Shown here: positions 1-8,680 of the stretch, in pieces
How the letters are laid out: every line of letters begins with the position of its first letter
Position numbering within the stretch: the stretch's first letter is position 1
NCBI GenBank assembly: GCA_964371715.1
Contig: CAYJNO010000021.1
Location: 1-34,806, forward strand
DNA length: 34,806 nucleotides
Direction of reading: 5' to 3'
Origin: CAYJNO01 sp964371715
GTDB lineage: Bacteria > Bacillota_I > Bacilli_A > Erysipelotrichales > Erysipelotrichaceae
Notes under the pieces: generated by a model
What the model was told of the DNA's origin: nothing
What the model saw: the letters and a program-made list of their open reading frames with translations, nothing else
The model's database searches: none
Translations under genes and position numbers: made by a program

Positions 1-35
1 CATGTTAAAATATAGTTATAAACAATGGAGGAATT

Positions 36-779
36 ATGAACTTTGAACAAAGAATTTATCAAGAAGAATTTAAACTAAATGATACAGATTCACAAATCAT
101 CGAATATATCTTAAACAATAAAGATAATATTCATAATATTTCTATTCACAATATTGCAAAAGATTTATTTATGGCACCAAATGCCATTATGCGTCTTTCA
201 AAAAAACTGGGTTATAGTGGTTTTAGTGAACTTAAATTTTCTATTAACCAAGAATTAGATAGTAAAGATCACCGTACAATTGAAAATAAAGTTCTATCTA
301 AATTGCCACAAAACATTATTAATTCATTAGATGTCTTAGATGATAAAATAATGAAACTATTAGTTACTAAAATGAAACAAGCAAATAAAATTGTATTTGT
401 TGGTATTGGTGATTCAGTTTATTTTTGTGAATTATTTGGTCGTTATTTAAGATGTTATGACAAAAAAGTGGAATACTACCAACAAATCCATGACATTGAA
501 TATGCCATTAGATTTGTAAATAAGGATGATTTGGTTATCGTTATTTCAGCTTCTGGCGAAGTAGAACGTCTTATTGATTTAGCTACTAACGCTAAAAAGT
601 TAGATGCTTATACTTTTTGTATCACTCATTATGGTAAAAATACTTTAGCTGATATATGTGATGCTCAACTAACATTTTGGGGAGAAAGACGTATAGTTAA
701 TGGTTATAATGTAACTGATCGAAGTGGCTTAATGATGTTAATTAGATTAATTTGTGAAGAATATTGGCGACACGATTAA
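36..779 (+). CDS. RpiR/MurR-family transcriptional regulator (HTH + SIS), probable regulator of the mannosylglycerate cluster
   Basis: A 247-residue cytoplasmic DNA-binding protein. Residues 1-80 look like the RpiR-type helix-turn-helix (NISIHNIAKDLFMAPNAIMR, then LSKKLGYSGFSELK). Residues about 105-235 look like a SIS sugar-phosphate-binding domain (KIVFVGIGDS, then VIVISASGEVERLIDLA). RpiR regulators sense phosphosugars through the SIS domain. The protein is a little short for the family (usually about 280). The start has a good GGAGG site 5 nt upstream. It lies 70 bp before the glycerate kinase on the same strand, so I infer that it controls genes 850-7646, perhaps sensing mannose-6-phosphate or phosphorylated mannosylglycerate. 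The family call is firm; the ligand is a guess. The E. coli counterpart cluster uses an unrelated GntR-type regulator, MngR. Confidence 0.88.
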   Translation: MNFEQRIYQEEFKLNDTDSQIIEYILNNKDNIHNISIHNIAKDLFMAPNAIMRLSKKLGYSGFSELKFSINQELDSKDHRTIENKVLSKLPQNIINSLDVLDDKIMKLLVTKMKQANKIVFVGIGDSVYFCELFGRYLRCYDKKVEYYQQIHDIEYAIRFVNKDDLVIVISASGEVERLIDLATNAKKLDAYTFCITHYGKNTLADICDAQLTFWGERRIVNGYNVTDRSGLMMLIRLICEEYWRHD

Positions 780-849
780 TGTGTATAAATTCTAAAATTT
801 GATTAATTATATTTTTTGAATGTTAAAATAAATTTGTTGGAGGATTTAT

Positions 850-1989
850 ATGAAAATATTAATTGCGCCTGATTCATTTAAAGGATCACTTAGTGCTAAA
901 GAAATTTGTCGTGTTGTTAAAGGAGCAAGTGAAAAAGTATTCACTGATGTTGATGTTATTAGTTTACCTGTTGCTGATGGTGGTGAAGGAAGTGTTGATA
1001 GTATCTTAGAAACTTTAAATGGAAAATATCAAAAAATTAAAGTTAATAACCCTTTATATTCCATAATTGATGCTGAATATGGTTTATTCAATCAAAATGA
1101 AGCTATTATTGAGATGGCTAAAGCTTCAGGTTTACCATTAATTAAAACTAGTGATTTAAATATAATGGAAGCTAATACCTTTGGTACTGGAGAGCTTATA
1201 CTAGATGCTTTAAATAATGATGTTAATAAAATATATATTGGACTTGGTGGAAGTGCTACTAATGATGGTGGAATTGGCTGCTTAAATGCCTTAGGAGTAA
1301 AGTTTTTAGATATAAATAATAATGAATTAAAACCGATCCCCGCTAATCTTATTAAAATAGCTGACTTTGATATGTCAGCTATTGATAAAAGAATATTAAC
1401 TACTGAAATAATCTTAATGTGTGATGTTAATAATCCTTTATTAAATGAGTTTGGAGCAACAGCAATATTCTCAAAGCAAAAAGGAGCTAACCCAAAACAA
1501 CAAGAACTACTTGAAGCAGGATTAGAACATTTTTCTAATATTGTCAAAGCAAAATTAAATAAAGATGTAGCAAACACACCAGGAGTTGGTGCTGCAGGTG
1601 GTCTTGGATATGGACTTTTAGCCTTCTTAAATGCTGATATTAAATCAGGTATTGAATCAATACTAGATATTTTAAAAATTGATGATTTACTAACTGATGT
1701 TGATATTTGTATCACAGGAGAAGGTAAAATGGATGAACAATCAGCCTTTGGTAAAGTTGCAAGTGGAGTAGCAAATAGATGTAAAAATAATAATATTCCA
1801 TGTTTTGCTATTGTTGGTGGTATGGATAATAACGCAGATGTTATGTACAACTATGGTATTACCTCAATAATAACAACGATCAATGGTATCATGAGCATTG
1901 AAGATGCCATTAAAAATGCTGAACCATTACTAGAAAATGCTGCCATTAGACTTTTTAGAACAATTAATTATCATAATAGTGTTGAATAA
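850..1989 (+). CDS. Glycerate kinase, GarK/GlxK (type I) family
   Basis: A 379-residue cytoplasmic kinase that phosphorylates D-glycerate with ATP; the E. coli members GarK and GlxK make 2-phosphoglycerate. Family signatures run in order: PDSFKGSLSA at the N-terminus, PVADGGEGSVDSI, GLGGSATNDGGIGCLNALG, CDVNNPLLNEFGATAIFSKQ, GAAGGLGYGLLAFLNAD and ITGEGKMDEQSAFGKV. The length is usual for the family. TTGGAGG stands 8 nt before the ATG. The gene follows the RpiR regulator and precedes a PTS EIIABC and a GH38 mannosidase, so the likely source of glycerate is hydrolysed phospho-mannosylglycerate rather than glucarate or glyoxylate; no gar or glx partner genes are present. Its stop codon lies inside a terminator hairpin. 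Confidence 0.93.
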   Translation: MKILIAPDSFKGSLSAKEICRVVKGASEKVFTDVDVISLPVADGGEGSVDSILETLNGKYQKIKVNNPLYSIIDAEYGLFNQNEAIIEMAKASGLPLIKTSDLNIMEANTFGTGELILDALNNDVNKIYIGLGGSATNDGGIGCLNALGVKFLDINNNELKPIPANLIKIADFDMSAIDKRILTTEIILMCDVNNPLLNEFGATAIFSKQKGANPKQQELLEAGLEHFSNIVKAKLNKDVANTPGVGAAGGLGYGLLAFLNADIKSGIESILDILKIDDLLTDVDICITGEGKMDEQSAFGKVASGVANRCKNNNIPCFAIVGGMDNNADVMYNYGITSIITTINGIMSIEDAIKNAEPLLENAAIRLFRTINYHNSVE

Positions 1990-2001
1990 CACTATTTTTT
2001 T
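1975..2001 (+). terminator. Intrinsic terminator overlapping the glycerate kinase stop codon
   Basis: Inverted repeat AATAGTGTT (1975-1983) and AACACTATT (1988-1996), loop GAAT, followed by a T tract to 2001. The TAA stop at 1987-1989 is inside the hairpin, so a terminating ribosome may influence folding. It separates the regulator/kinase unit from the PTS and mannosidase genes. Confidence 0.75.
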
Positions 2002-2014
2002 GTATACTTATACA
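2001..2014. promoter_or_regulatory. Palindrome, candidate operator upstream of the mngA-like PTS gene
   Basis: TGTATA-CT-TATACA is a perfect 6+2+6 inverted repeat directly after the glycerate kinase terminator and about 90 bp before the EIIABC start. Half of it (GTGTATAA) also occurs at 781-788, just downstream of the RpiR gene and upstream of the glycerate kinase. It is a plausible binding site for the local RpiR regulator, but only by position and symmetry. A TATACT at 2075-2080 could be a -10 element; I see no good -35. Confidence 0.3.
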
Positions 2015-2106
2015 CAAATAATTCGATAGTAAGTGTATTTATTTAATAATTAGAATTAAATAAATTTATTATTATATACTAAAAGCAAATAGGAGGGTAA
2101 GGTATA

Positions 2107-4041
2107 ATGAACTTACAAAAATTAACAAACAAGAATTTAATCGTCTTAAATAGTGACTTAACTAAAAAAGATGAAATTATCAATTTATTAGTAAATAAAT
2201 TGGCAGATGAGGGGAAAATATCATCAGCTGAAAGATTTAAAGAAGCTGTTTATAATCGTGAACAAATTTCAGAAACAGGTATGGACCAAGGACTTGCAAT
2301 TCCTCATGGAAAATCTAACTTTGTTAATGAACCAAGCTTTGCAGTTTGTATTACTAATAATGTAGTAAGTGATTGGGAAAGTGTAGTTGAAGGAAATGAA
2401 GTAAAATATGTTTTCTTACTAGCAATCCCAGAAGTTGATGAAGATGGAACACAAATGAAAATGTTATCAACTATGATGACAAAAATGGCTGATCCTGATT
2501 ATACTAACAAACTATATAATGCTAAGGATGTTGATACATTCTATGCTTTATTAAATGAAACTGAAGAAGAAGAAATTATCGAAGAAGTTAATGAAACAGT
2601 AGTAACAGATGAAAAAATAATTTTAGGTATCACTGCATGTGCAGCTGGTATTGCTCATACTTATATGGCAGCAGAAGCATTAATTAAAGCCGGTAAAGAA
2701 ATGGGTGTTAAAGTCTTTGTAGAAAAGCAAGGAGCAAATGGAATTGAAGATCGTCATACTGCAGCTAATTTAAATGCAGCAACAGCAGCAATCTTTGCAG
2801 TTGATGTTGCGGTTAAAGATGAAGCACGTTTTGCTCACTTACCGGTTGTAAAAACAAGAGTTGCAGCTCCATTAAAAGATGCTAAAGGATTAATCCAACA
2901 AGCTTTAACAAAAGCTGAAACACATACTAAGGGTGAATATGTAAGTGATGGTACTGATGAAGATAAAAAATCAATTGCCGAGGAAATCAAAGCATCAGTA
3001 TTAACTGGTATTTCACATATTGTACCTGTAATCGTATCTGCTGGGATGCTTGGTGCATTCATTGTAATTTTTAGAAACTTTGTTGACCTTGGAGATGGTG
3101 CTATTTGGGGAGCATTTAAAACAGACAACCCAAGTCACTGGTTAGTATTATTAGATATCTTTAGAGGTAACTTATTTAATTTAATGGTTCCTATCTTATC
3201 TGCTTATATGGCATATTCAATCTCTGAAAAACCTGCATTAGCTGCTGGTTTTGCTGCTGGTCTTTGTGCTAATCAAGTAGGTGGTGGATTCTTAGTTGGG
3301 ATGCTTGGAGGTTTAATTGCAGGTTATGTAGTTAGATACTTAAAAAAATATATTCCAGCAAAAGGAAATTTTGCAGGATTTATTAGTTTTGTATTGTACC
3401 CTGTATTAAGTGTTGTAATTACAGCTTCATTAATCTTATTCGTTATTGGAGAACCTGTTGCTTTATTAAATACTATTATGTTTAATTTCTTAGGTTCATT
3501 ATCTGGTGTAAATGCTGCAATTCTTGGAGCATTTATCGGTATCATGGTTTCATTTGATTTAGGTGGACCTGTTAATAAAGCAGCATATACATTTAGTGTT
3601 ACAGCATTAAGCCAAGGTGTATTAATGCCATATGCAGTATTTGCTTCAGTTAAGATGGTTAGTGCTTTTGCAGTAACTTTAGCTACTAAGTTTAGAAAAG
3701 ATTTATTTACTCAGGAAGAAATTGAAGTTGGTAATTCAACTTGGATGTTAGGACTTGCAGGTATTACTGAAGGTGCAATTCCATTTATGATGGCTGACCC
3801 AATTAGAGTTATCTTCTCATTATGTACAGGATCTGCTGTAGCTGGTGCTATTTGTGCTTCATTCAATATTGGGCTTGATGTTACAGGTGCTGGTATCTTC
3901 TCAATGTTTGTATTAACTGCAGATAACTTACCAATTGCTATGGCTGTATGGTTTTTCTCAGCAGTATTAGGAGCAATCATTTCAGCAATCTTATTAATTG
4001 TTACAAGAAAAATGAAATTAGCAAAACAAAATAAGAAATAG
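2107..4041 (+). CDS. mngA: Fructose-type PTS EIIABC, probable 2-O-alpha-mannosyl-D-glycerate permease
   Basis: A 644-residue single-chain PTS permease. Domains in order: EIIA at about 1-150, with the phospho-acceptor His67 in GLAIPHGKS; EIIB at about 170-265, with Cys178 in ITACAAGIAHTYMAAE; EIIC at about 290-635, strongly hydrophobic, with several glycine-rich membrane segments. It imports its sugar and phosphorylates it at C6. Domain order and size match E. coli MngA (about 658 aa). Fructose and mannose-type PTS proteins share this fold, so substrate specificity comes from context: the next gene, 13 bp downstream, is a GH38 mannosidase of MngB type, and a glycerate kinase lies upstream. An AGGAGGG site precedes the ATG. 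Fructose is the main alternative substrate, but no 1-phosphofructokinase is present. Confidence 0.82.
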   Translation: MNLQKLTNKNLIVLNSDLTKKDEIINLLVNKLADEGKISSAERFKEAVYNREQISETGMDQGLAIPHGKSNFVNEPSFAVCITNNVVSDWESVVEGNEVKYVFLLAIPEVDEDGTQMKMLSTMMTKMADPDYTNKLYNAKDVDTFYALLNETEEEEIIEEVNETVVTDEKIILGITACAAGIAHTYMAAEALIKAGKEMGVKVFVEKQGANGIEDRHTAANLNAATAAIFAVDVAVKDEARFAHLPVVKTRVAAPLKDAKGLIQQALTKAETHTKGEYVSDGTDEDKKSIAEEIKASVLTGISHIVPVIVSAGMLGAFIVIFRNFVDLGDGAIWGAFKTDNPSHWLVLLDIFRGNLFNLMVPILSAYMAYSISEKPALAAGFAAGLCANQVGGGFLVGMLGGLIAGYVVRYLKKYIPAKGNFAGFISFVLYPVLSVVITASLILFVIGEPVALLNTIMFNFLGSLSGVNAAILGAFIGIMVSFDLGGPVNKAAYTFSVTALSQGVLMPYAVFASVKMVSAFAVTLATKFRKDLFTQEEIEVGNSTWMLGLAGITEGAIPFMMADPIRVIFSLCTGSAVAGAICASFNIGLDVTGAGIFSMFVLTADNLPIAMAVWFFSAVLGAIISAILLIVTRKMKLAKQNKK

Positions 4042-4054
4042 GAGTTAAATATAT

Positions 4055-6634
4055 ATGTCAAAGAATGTGCATGTAGTCCCTCATATGCATTGGGATCGTG
4101 AATGGTATTTCACAACAGAGGAATCAAGAATTTTATTAATTAATAACATGGAGGAAATTATGGATCGTTTAGAAAATGATCCTAATTACCCTTACTATGT
4201 TTTAGATGGTCAAACAGCAATTTTAGAAGATTACTTTGATGTAAAACCTGAGGCTTATGATCGTGTAAAAAAATTGGTACAACAAGGTAGATTAATCATC
4301 GGTCCTTGGTATACACAAACTGATGAAATGGTTGTTGGTGGAGAATCAATTGCTAGAAATCTTTTATATGGCATTAAAGATTGTAAACAATTAGGTGATC
4401 CAATGATGATTGGTTATTTACCAGATTCATTTGGACAATCAGAAAAATTACCAGAAATACTTAATGGATTTAACATTAATCGTGCTATTTTCTGGCGTGG
4501 TGCTAGTGAAAGACATGGTTCAACAAAAAATAATTTCTATTGGGAAGGTAATACTAATGGTAAAGTACTAACACACTTAATGCCTCTTGGTTATGCTATT
4601 GGTAAATACTTACCTTTAGAAAAAGATGCTTTAGAAAAAAGAATGTCTAAATATATGCCAGTACTTGAGCGTGGAGCAGTAAATGATGCCATACTATTAC
4701 CAAATGGTCATGATCAAATGCCAATTCAACAAAACATCTTTGATGTTATGAAGCAACTTAAAAATATTTATCCAGAAAAGAACTTCTTTTTAAGTAAATA
4801 TGAGCATGTCTTTGAAGAAGTTGAAAAAACTTCTAATCTAGACACTATTAAAGGTGAATTATTAGATGGTAAATACATGCGTGTTCATCGTTCTATCTTT
4901 TCATCTCGTGCTGATTTGAAATCATATAATACACGTTTAGAACAAAAACTTACTAATGTCTTAGAACCTTTAGCAACACTTGCTCATTCATTAGGGTTTG
5001 AATATCATGATGGCTTAATTGAAGCTATTTGGAAAGAATTAATGAAAAATCATGCTCATGATTCTATTGGATGTTGTTGTAGTGATCATGTCCATAAAGA
5101 CATTGAAAATCGTTTCTTCTTAGCCGAAAATAAAATTGATGAATTAACAAGATTTTATAAACGTAAAATTGTTGATGCGATTCCAACTGATGTTGCCTTA
5201 GATAAATTTGTTGCATTCAACCTATTACCATACGAAAAAAATATGACAATCGAAGGTCAAATCATCACTAAGATGAAAAACTTTAAATTAGTAGATGAAA
5301 ACAATAATGAAATTACATTTGAAGTTTTAGAAACTGAAATTGTTGACGCTGGTTTAATTGACCGTCAAATCGTTCATTATGGTGATTACAATCCATTCAT
5401 TAAATACTCAATTATTTTAAAAGATACTGTTCCATCATTAGGTTATAAAACATATTTAGTTGTTGAACAAGATGGTGAAGCTAATTTAGCTTCTAAAGAA
5501 AATACTGCAACTATCACAAATGATTTCTATCATATCAATGTAAATAGTAATGGTACATTAACAATAAAAGATCTTCAAAAAGAAGAAACATACACTGATG
5601 TCTTATTAATTGAAGACGGTAGTGATGATGGAGATGAATATGATTTCTCACCATTAAAAGATGACTTTATCATTACTTCTAAAGATGTTAAAGCGGATAT
5701 TAAAGTTGAAAAATCAACATTTAAAACTTCTTTAACAATTAAATATACAATGGATATTCCATATAACTTAGAAGATCGTAAGGCTAAAATAATAAACTCT
5801 AAAATGGGTGTTGAAATTAATGCTACAATCTATAATGATTCAGAAATCATTAAATTAAATGTCGATATTAACAATCAAAGTTTAGATCATAGAGTAAGAT
5901 TATATGTACCATCAAACTTAACATGCACTCATTCAGTATCTGATAATCAATTCGGTTCTATCACAAGACCAGTATTTGATGATGCTATGCTTGTATGGGA
6001 AAAAGAAGGATGGGATGAAAGACCAGATTCTATTTACCCTATGTTAAGCTATGTAGCAATGGACAATAATCAAGGGCTTGCTGTCTTAACAAGCTCAGTT
6101 AGAGAATTTGAAGTAATTAATGAAAAATATGATACAATAGCTATTACTTTATTTAGAGGTGTTGGTTATTTAGGTAAAGAAGAAATGTTAAGAAGACCTG
6201 GACGTCCTTCAGGTATTAAACTTGCAACTCCTGATGCTCAATTATTAGGTAAGCAAAGCTTTACATTAGCTATCGTAAGAAATACTAATGAATTAGCAAA
6301 ACATGCTAAAGAATATACTACAGGTATAGAGACTTATAATAAAATGCCATATAATGCTATGAAGTTAAATGAAGTAACATTTAATACACCATATTCATAT
6401 TCATTATTTAATGCTAATAATGAAAATATGATATTAAGTGCATTAAAGAAAGCTGAAAATAATGATGGAATTATTATGCGTGTTTATCAAGTTAATACTG
6501 ATATCATGAATGTAGAATTAACTACAAATAAAAATATTGTTGAAACTAACTTAAATGAAGAAATTTTAAATAATGAGTTACTAAAAACTTTAGAAGTTAA
6601 AAATAATATTGTAAAAACATATCTAATAAAATAA
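4055..6634 (+). CDS. mngB: GH38 alpha-mannosidase, probable phospho-mannosylglycerate hydrolase
   Basis: An 859-residue cytoplasmic glycoside hydrolase of family 38 without a signal peptide. The N-terminal catalytic domain carries the metal-binding motif PHMHWDREW (His12, Asp14), the probable nucleophile Asp124 in YLPDSFGQSE, and the later metal motif KNHAHDSIGCCCSDHVH. The C-terminal half is the beta-rich GH38 domain. Length matches E. coli MngB (about 877 aa), which splits 2-O-(6-phospho-alpha-mannosyl)-D-glycerate into mannose-6-phosphate and glycerate. The start lies 13 bp after the PTS gene and its ribosome site TAGGAG overlaps the PTS stop, implying coupled expression. Other GH38 enzymes act on mannosyl-oligosaccharides; the PTS partner and the adjacent glycerate kinase and mannose-6-phosphate isomerase favour the phospho-mannosylglycerate role. 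Confidence 0.85.
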   Translation: MSKNVHVVPHMHWDREWYFTTEESRILLINNMEEIMDRLENDPNYPYYVLDGQTAILEDYFDVKPEAYDRVKKLVQQGRLIIGPWYTQTDEMVVGGESIARNLLYGIKDCKQLGDPMMIGYLPDSFGQSEKLPEILNGFNINRAIFWRGASERHGSTKNNFYWEGNTNGKVLTHLMPLGYAIGKYLPLEKDALEKRMSKYMPVLERGAVNDAILLPNGHDQMPIQQNIFDVMKQLKNIYPEKNFFLSKYEHVFEEVEKTSNLDTIKGELLDGKYMRVHRSIFSSRADLKSYNTRLEQKLTNVLEPLATLAHSLGFEYHDGLIEAIWKELMKNHAHDSIGCCCSDHVHKDIENRFFLAENKIDELTRFYKRKIVDAIPTDVALDKFVAFNLLPYEKNMTIEGQIITKMKNFKLVDENNNEITFEVLETEIVDAGLIDRQIVHYGDYNPFIKYSIILKDTVPSLGYKTYLVVEQDGEANLASKENTATITNDFYHINVNSNGTLTIKDLQKEETYTDVLLIEDGSDDGDEYDFSPLKDDFIITSKDVKADIKVEKSTFKTSLTIKYTMDIPYNLEDRKAKIINSKMGVEINATIYNDSEIIKLNVDINNQSLDHRVRLYVPSNLTCTHSVSDNQFGSITRPVFDDAMLVWEKEGWDERPDSIYPMLSYVAMDNNQGLAVLTSSVREFEVINEKYDTIAITLFRGVGYLGKEEMLRRPGRPSGIKLATPDAQLLGKQSFTLAIVRNTNELAKHAKEYTTGIETYNKMPYNAMKLNEVTFNTPYSYSLFNANNENMILSALKKAENNDGIIMRVYQVNTDIMNVELTTNKNIVETNLNEEILNNELLKTLEVKNNIVKTYLIK

Positions 6635-6660
6635 AACAAGGTTGACTACCTTGTTTTATT
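6631..6660 (+). terminator. Hairpin terminator or attenuator after mngB
   Basis: Near-perfect 12-bp stem ATAAAACAAGGT (6631-6642) with ACCTTGTTTTAT (6648-6659), loop TGACT, then short T-rich sequence. It includes the TAA stop of the mannosidase. It sits 30 bp before the same-strand isomerase gene, so it may only reduce readthrough into that gene. Confidence 0.6.
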
Positions 6661-6689
6661 TACTTTAAAATATTAAGTGAGGTAAATAT

Positions 6690-7646
6690 ATGAAACTATT
6701 AAAATTAATACCAGCATCAAAAGATTATTTATGGGGTGGAGAAAATCTAAAAAAAGATTATAATAAAACAACTGATTGTTCACCACTTGCTGAAAGTTGG
6801 GAATTATCTGTTCACCCAGATGGTCCAAGTTTAATTGATCATCCAGACTACAAAGATACTAACTTTAAGCAATACATTGAACAAAACCCTACTTTATTAG
6901 GAACAAATGCATCTAAGTTCCCTTATTTTCCAATATTAACAAAATTTATTGATGCAAAACAATCACTATCGATTCAAGTTCATCCAAATGATGAATATGG
7001 ACAAAGAGTTGAAAAAGAATTTGGTAAAACAGAAGTATGGTATATCTTAGATGCTAAAGAAGATGCTTATATCTACTATGGCACTAATAAAAACATTACT
7101 AAAGAAGAGATGCGTCAAAGAATTGAAGATAATACAATTACTGATGTTTTAAAGAAAGCACCAGTTAAAAGAGGAGATATTGCTTTTATTGAAGCTGGAA
7201 CAATTCATGCTATTACTGAAGGAATTATTATATTAGAAATTCAACAAAATTCTAACTCTACATATCGCGTATATGATTTCGCACGTGTTGGAAAAGATGG
7301 TAAACTACGTGAATTACATATTGATAAGGCAATTGATGTATCAACACTTACACCAATTGAAAATGAAGTTATACCATGTGTTATGACACAAAATGATGGA
7401 TATCAACACGGTATTGTTTCATATTGTGATTATTTTAAAGTTGATCGTTATTTAGTCGATACTAAAGTTACTTTAACTGCAAGTGATGATAGCTTTATTG
7501 CTATTACATTCATTGATGGTAGTGCAACTATTAGTGCTAATAATGAAACTTATGAGTGCATTAAAGGAGATACTTTCTTTGCACCTGCAAATCTTGGTGA
7601 AGTAACAATCTCAGGACAAACTGAATTTATTACCGCTAAAGTATAA
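6690..7646 (+). CDS. manA: Mannose-6-phosphate isomerase, type I cupin family
   Basis: A 318-residue cytoplasmic zinc enzyme interconverting mannose-6-phosphate and fructose-6-phosphate. It shows the short Firmicutes ManA layout: LIPASKDYLWGGENL at the N-terminus, SPLAESWELSVHPDGPS, the zinc-site motif SIQVHPNDEYG, EVWYILDA, and then GTIHAITEGIIILEIQQNSN followed by TYRVYDFAR. The ribosome site is GTGAGGT, 6 nt before the ATG. It is the last gene of the mannosylglycerate cluster and brings the mannose half released by the upstream mannosidase into glycolysis. A hairpin between it and mngB suggests reduced or separate expression. Family and reaction are firm; exclusive service to this pathway is inferred, since it could also be the housekeeping ManA. 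Confidence 0.93.
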   Translation: MKLLKLIPASKDYLWGGENLKKDYNKTTDCSPLAESWELSVHPDGPSLIDHPDYKDTNFKQYIEQNPTLLGTNASKFPYFPILTKFIDAKQSLSIQVHPNDEYGQRVEKEFGKTEVWYILDAKEDAYIYYGTNKNITKEEMRQRIEDNTITDVLKKAPVKRGDIAFIEAGTIHAITEGIIILEIQQNSNSTYRVYDFARVGKDGKLRELHIDKAIDVSTLTPIENEVIPCVMTQNDGYQHGIVSYCDYFKVDRYLVDTKVTLTASDDSFIAITFIDGSATISANNETYECIKGDTFFAPANLGEVTISGQTEFITAKV

Positions 7647-7656
7647 TATTAAGTCA

Positions 7657-7694
7657 AAATACCTTAATTGAAATTAATCAATTAAGGTATTTTT
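7657..7694. terminator. Bidirectional terminator between manA and a minus-strand gene remnant
   Basis: 14-bp perfect stem AAATACCTTAATTG (7657-7670) and CAATTAAGGTATTT (7679-7692), loop AAATTAAT, with T-rich sequence on both outer sides. It ends manA on the plus strand and lies 2 bp beyond the minus-strand remnant whose stop is at 7696-7698. Confidence 0.8.
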
Positions 7695-7695
7695 A

Positions 7696-7934
7696 TTAAT
7701 TACGCTCACCTTTGATATCAATATTAAAATAGTACATATCTTTTAGATTAAACATCGAACCTTCACCCTCATATACTGTAACTTGGATAATATTTGCTTC
7801 ATCTTCCTTGATGTTTGATAATTCAATCTTCATTTTATTATCATCGCTCCCTGGACATTCACTAGGAATTTTAAATTCTTTTTTATCGTCATATATTATT
7901 ATTGCCTTTTCAGGTTTTTCATATTATTTTCCAT
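7696..7934 (-). pseudogene. Small unknown gene, apparently broken by a one-base frameshift near its 5' end
   Basis: On the minus strand a 75-codon frame runs from a TAA just before 7923 down to the stop at 7696-7698. Its translation looks protein-like: charged, alternating and beta-strand-like (for example MKIELSNIKEDEANIIQVTV, ending FNIDIKGERN). It has no usable early start in frame, but an ATG at 7934 in another frame gives MENN. Adding one base after ATGGAAAATAA would join MENN to YEKPEKAIIIY and restore an 80-residue protein. An extended -10 (TGTTATAAT, 7972-7980) lies about 40 bp upstream and a terminator follows, so this looks like a complete small transcription unit. No clear ribosome site is seen before the ATG. 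I do not recognise the family. It may be a recent pseudogene, a sequencing error, or chance. Confidence 0.4.
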
Positions 7935-7971
7935 TAAATATATGTATGTTATTATTTGTTTTATTTATTAA

Positions 7972-7980
7972 ATTATAACA
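7972..7980 (-). promoter_or_regulatory. Extended -10 promoter element for the small broken gene
   Basis: On the minus strand TGTTATAAT matches the extended -10 consensus TGnTATAAT. Predicted transcription would begin near 7965, about 30 nt before the ATG at 7934. No convincing -35 is seen. Confidence 0.4.
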
Positions 7981-8004
7981 AGATTATAAACTAATGTTAT
8001 TACA

Positions 8005-8034
8005 AAATAAAAACACATCTTAAAGATGTGCTTT
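8005..8034 (-). terminator. Terminator of the membrane-anchored unknown gene
   Basis: Stem CACATCT (8014-8020) with AGATGTG (8024-8030), loop of 3; on the minus strand it is followed by TTTTTATTT (8005-8013). It lies 7 bp past the stop of the gene at 8041. Confidence 0.75.
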
Positions 8035-8040
8035 CATATT

Positions 8041-8592
8041 TTATCCATTATCTACTACATCTGCTTGTACTGCATTTGATTCAACCATAAAGTATATACC
8101 ATTATAAACTACTTCATTAATATCATCTAAAGCTAAACTTCCATTACCTTTATATGTTAATAATTCATTATCCTTTAAATTATTTTCACCTAAAATAATT
8201 TGATTTTTTCCTTCTAAGGCAAATGTCAGTGCTTGAATTACTTCAATTCCACTTTCAAGATTACTAACATCGATTGTTGCATCTTTTAAATATACTGTAT
8301 TTGTTTTTGGTTGATATATCATATACCCACCATCTGCTACTTCTACAGAATTATGTAATACAGCATTTGCTGAAGTTTCAATAATAACATTTCCTTCTTC
8401 ATCATAAGTACCACCAACATATTGATTATCTATTAATAATACATCAATAATTGGTGCTGACATTTCTTCTTCTGATTCAATAATGTTTACTCCTAGTACT
8501 CCCGATACAGTAAATATTATTGATAATAATATTGTTAAAACAAAAATTGTTAATAATGTTTTATTTATGCTTATTTTGCCATTTGCAACCAT
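8041..8592 (-). CDS. Membrane-anchored extracytoplasmic protein of unknown function
   Basis: A 183-residue protein I do not recognise. Residues 1-12 are short and basic (MVANGKISINKT), followed by one strong hydrophobic segment at about 13-36 (LLTIFVLTILLSIIFTVSGV), then an acidic outside domain of about 145 residues. There is no lipobox, so it is probably an N-terminally anchored single-pass protein or has an uncleaved signal. The outer part has repeating short beta-strand units such as TVYLKDATIDVS, ALTFALEGKNQIILGENN and LLTYKGNGSLALDDINE. These resemble the strand-turn repeats of bacterial surface proteins with carbohydrate-binding or beta-helix folds, but this is only a resemblance. It is monocistronic with its own consensus promoter and terminator. 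The start is supported by GAGAGAGGA upstream. Confidence 0.7.
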   Translation of the reverse strand: MVANGKISINKTLLTIFVLTILLSIIFTVSGVLGVNIIESEEEMSAPIIDVLLIDNQYVGGTYDEEGNVIIETSANAVLHNSVEVADGGYMIYQPKTNTVYLKDATIDVSNLESGIEVIQALTFALEGKNQIILGENNLKDNELLTYKGNGSLALDDINEVVYNGIYFMVESNAVQADVVDNG

Positions 8593-8680
8593 TTTTTATA
8601 TCCTCTCTCTCTTATATTTTCTATTATTTAATTGTATTTTTACTACAATAATATACTCAATGGTGTATTTAATCTTAGTG

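Noticed and set aside
1092..1850. A 252-codon open frame on the minus strand opposite the glycerate kinase
   Set aside because: It is the antisense shadow of a well-recognised gene, is low in sequence complexity (serine/leucine/proline rich) and has no ribosome site or family motif.
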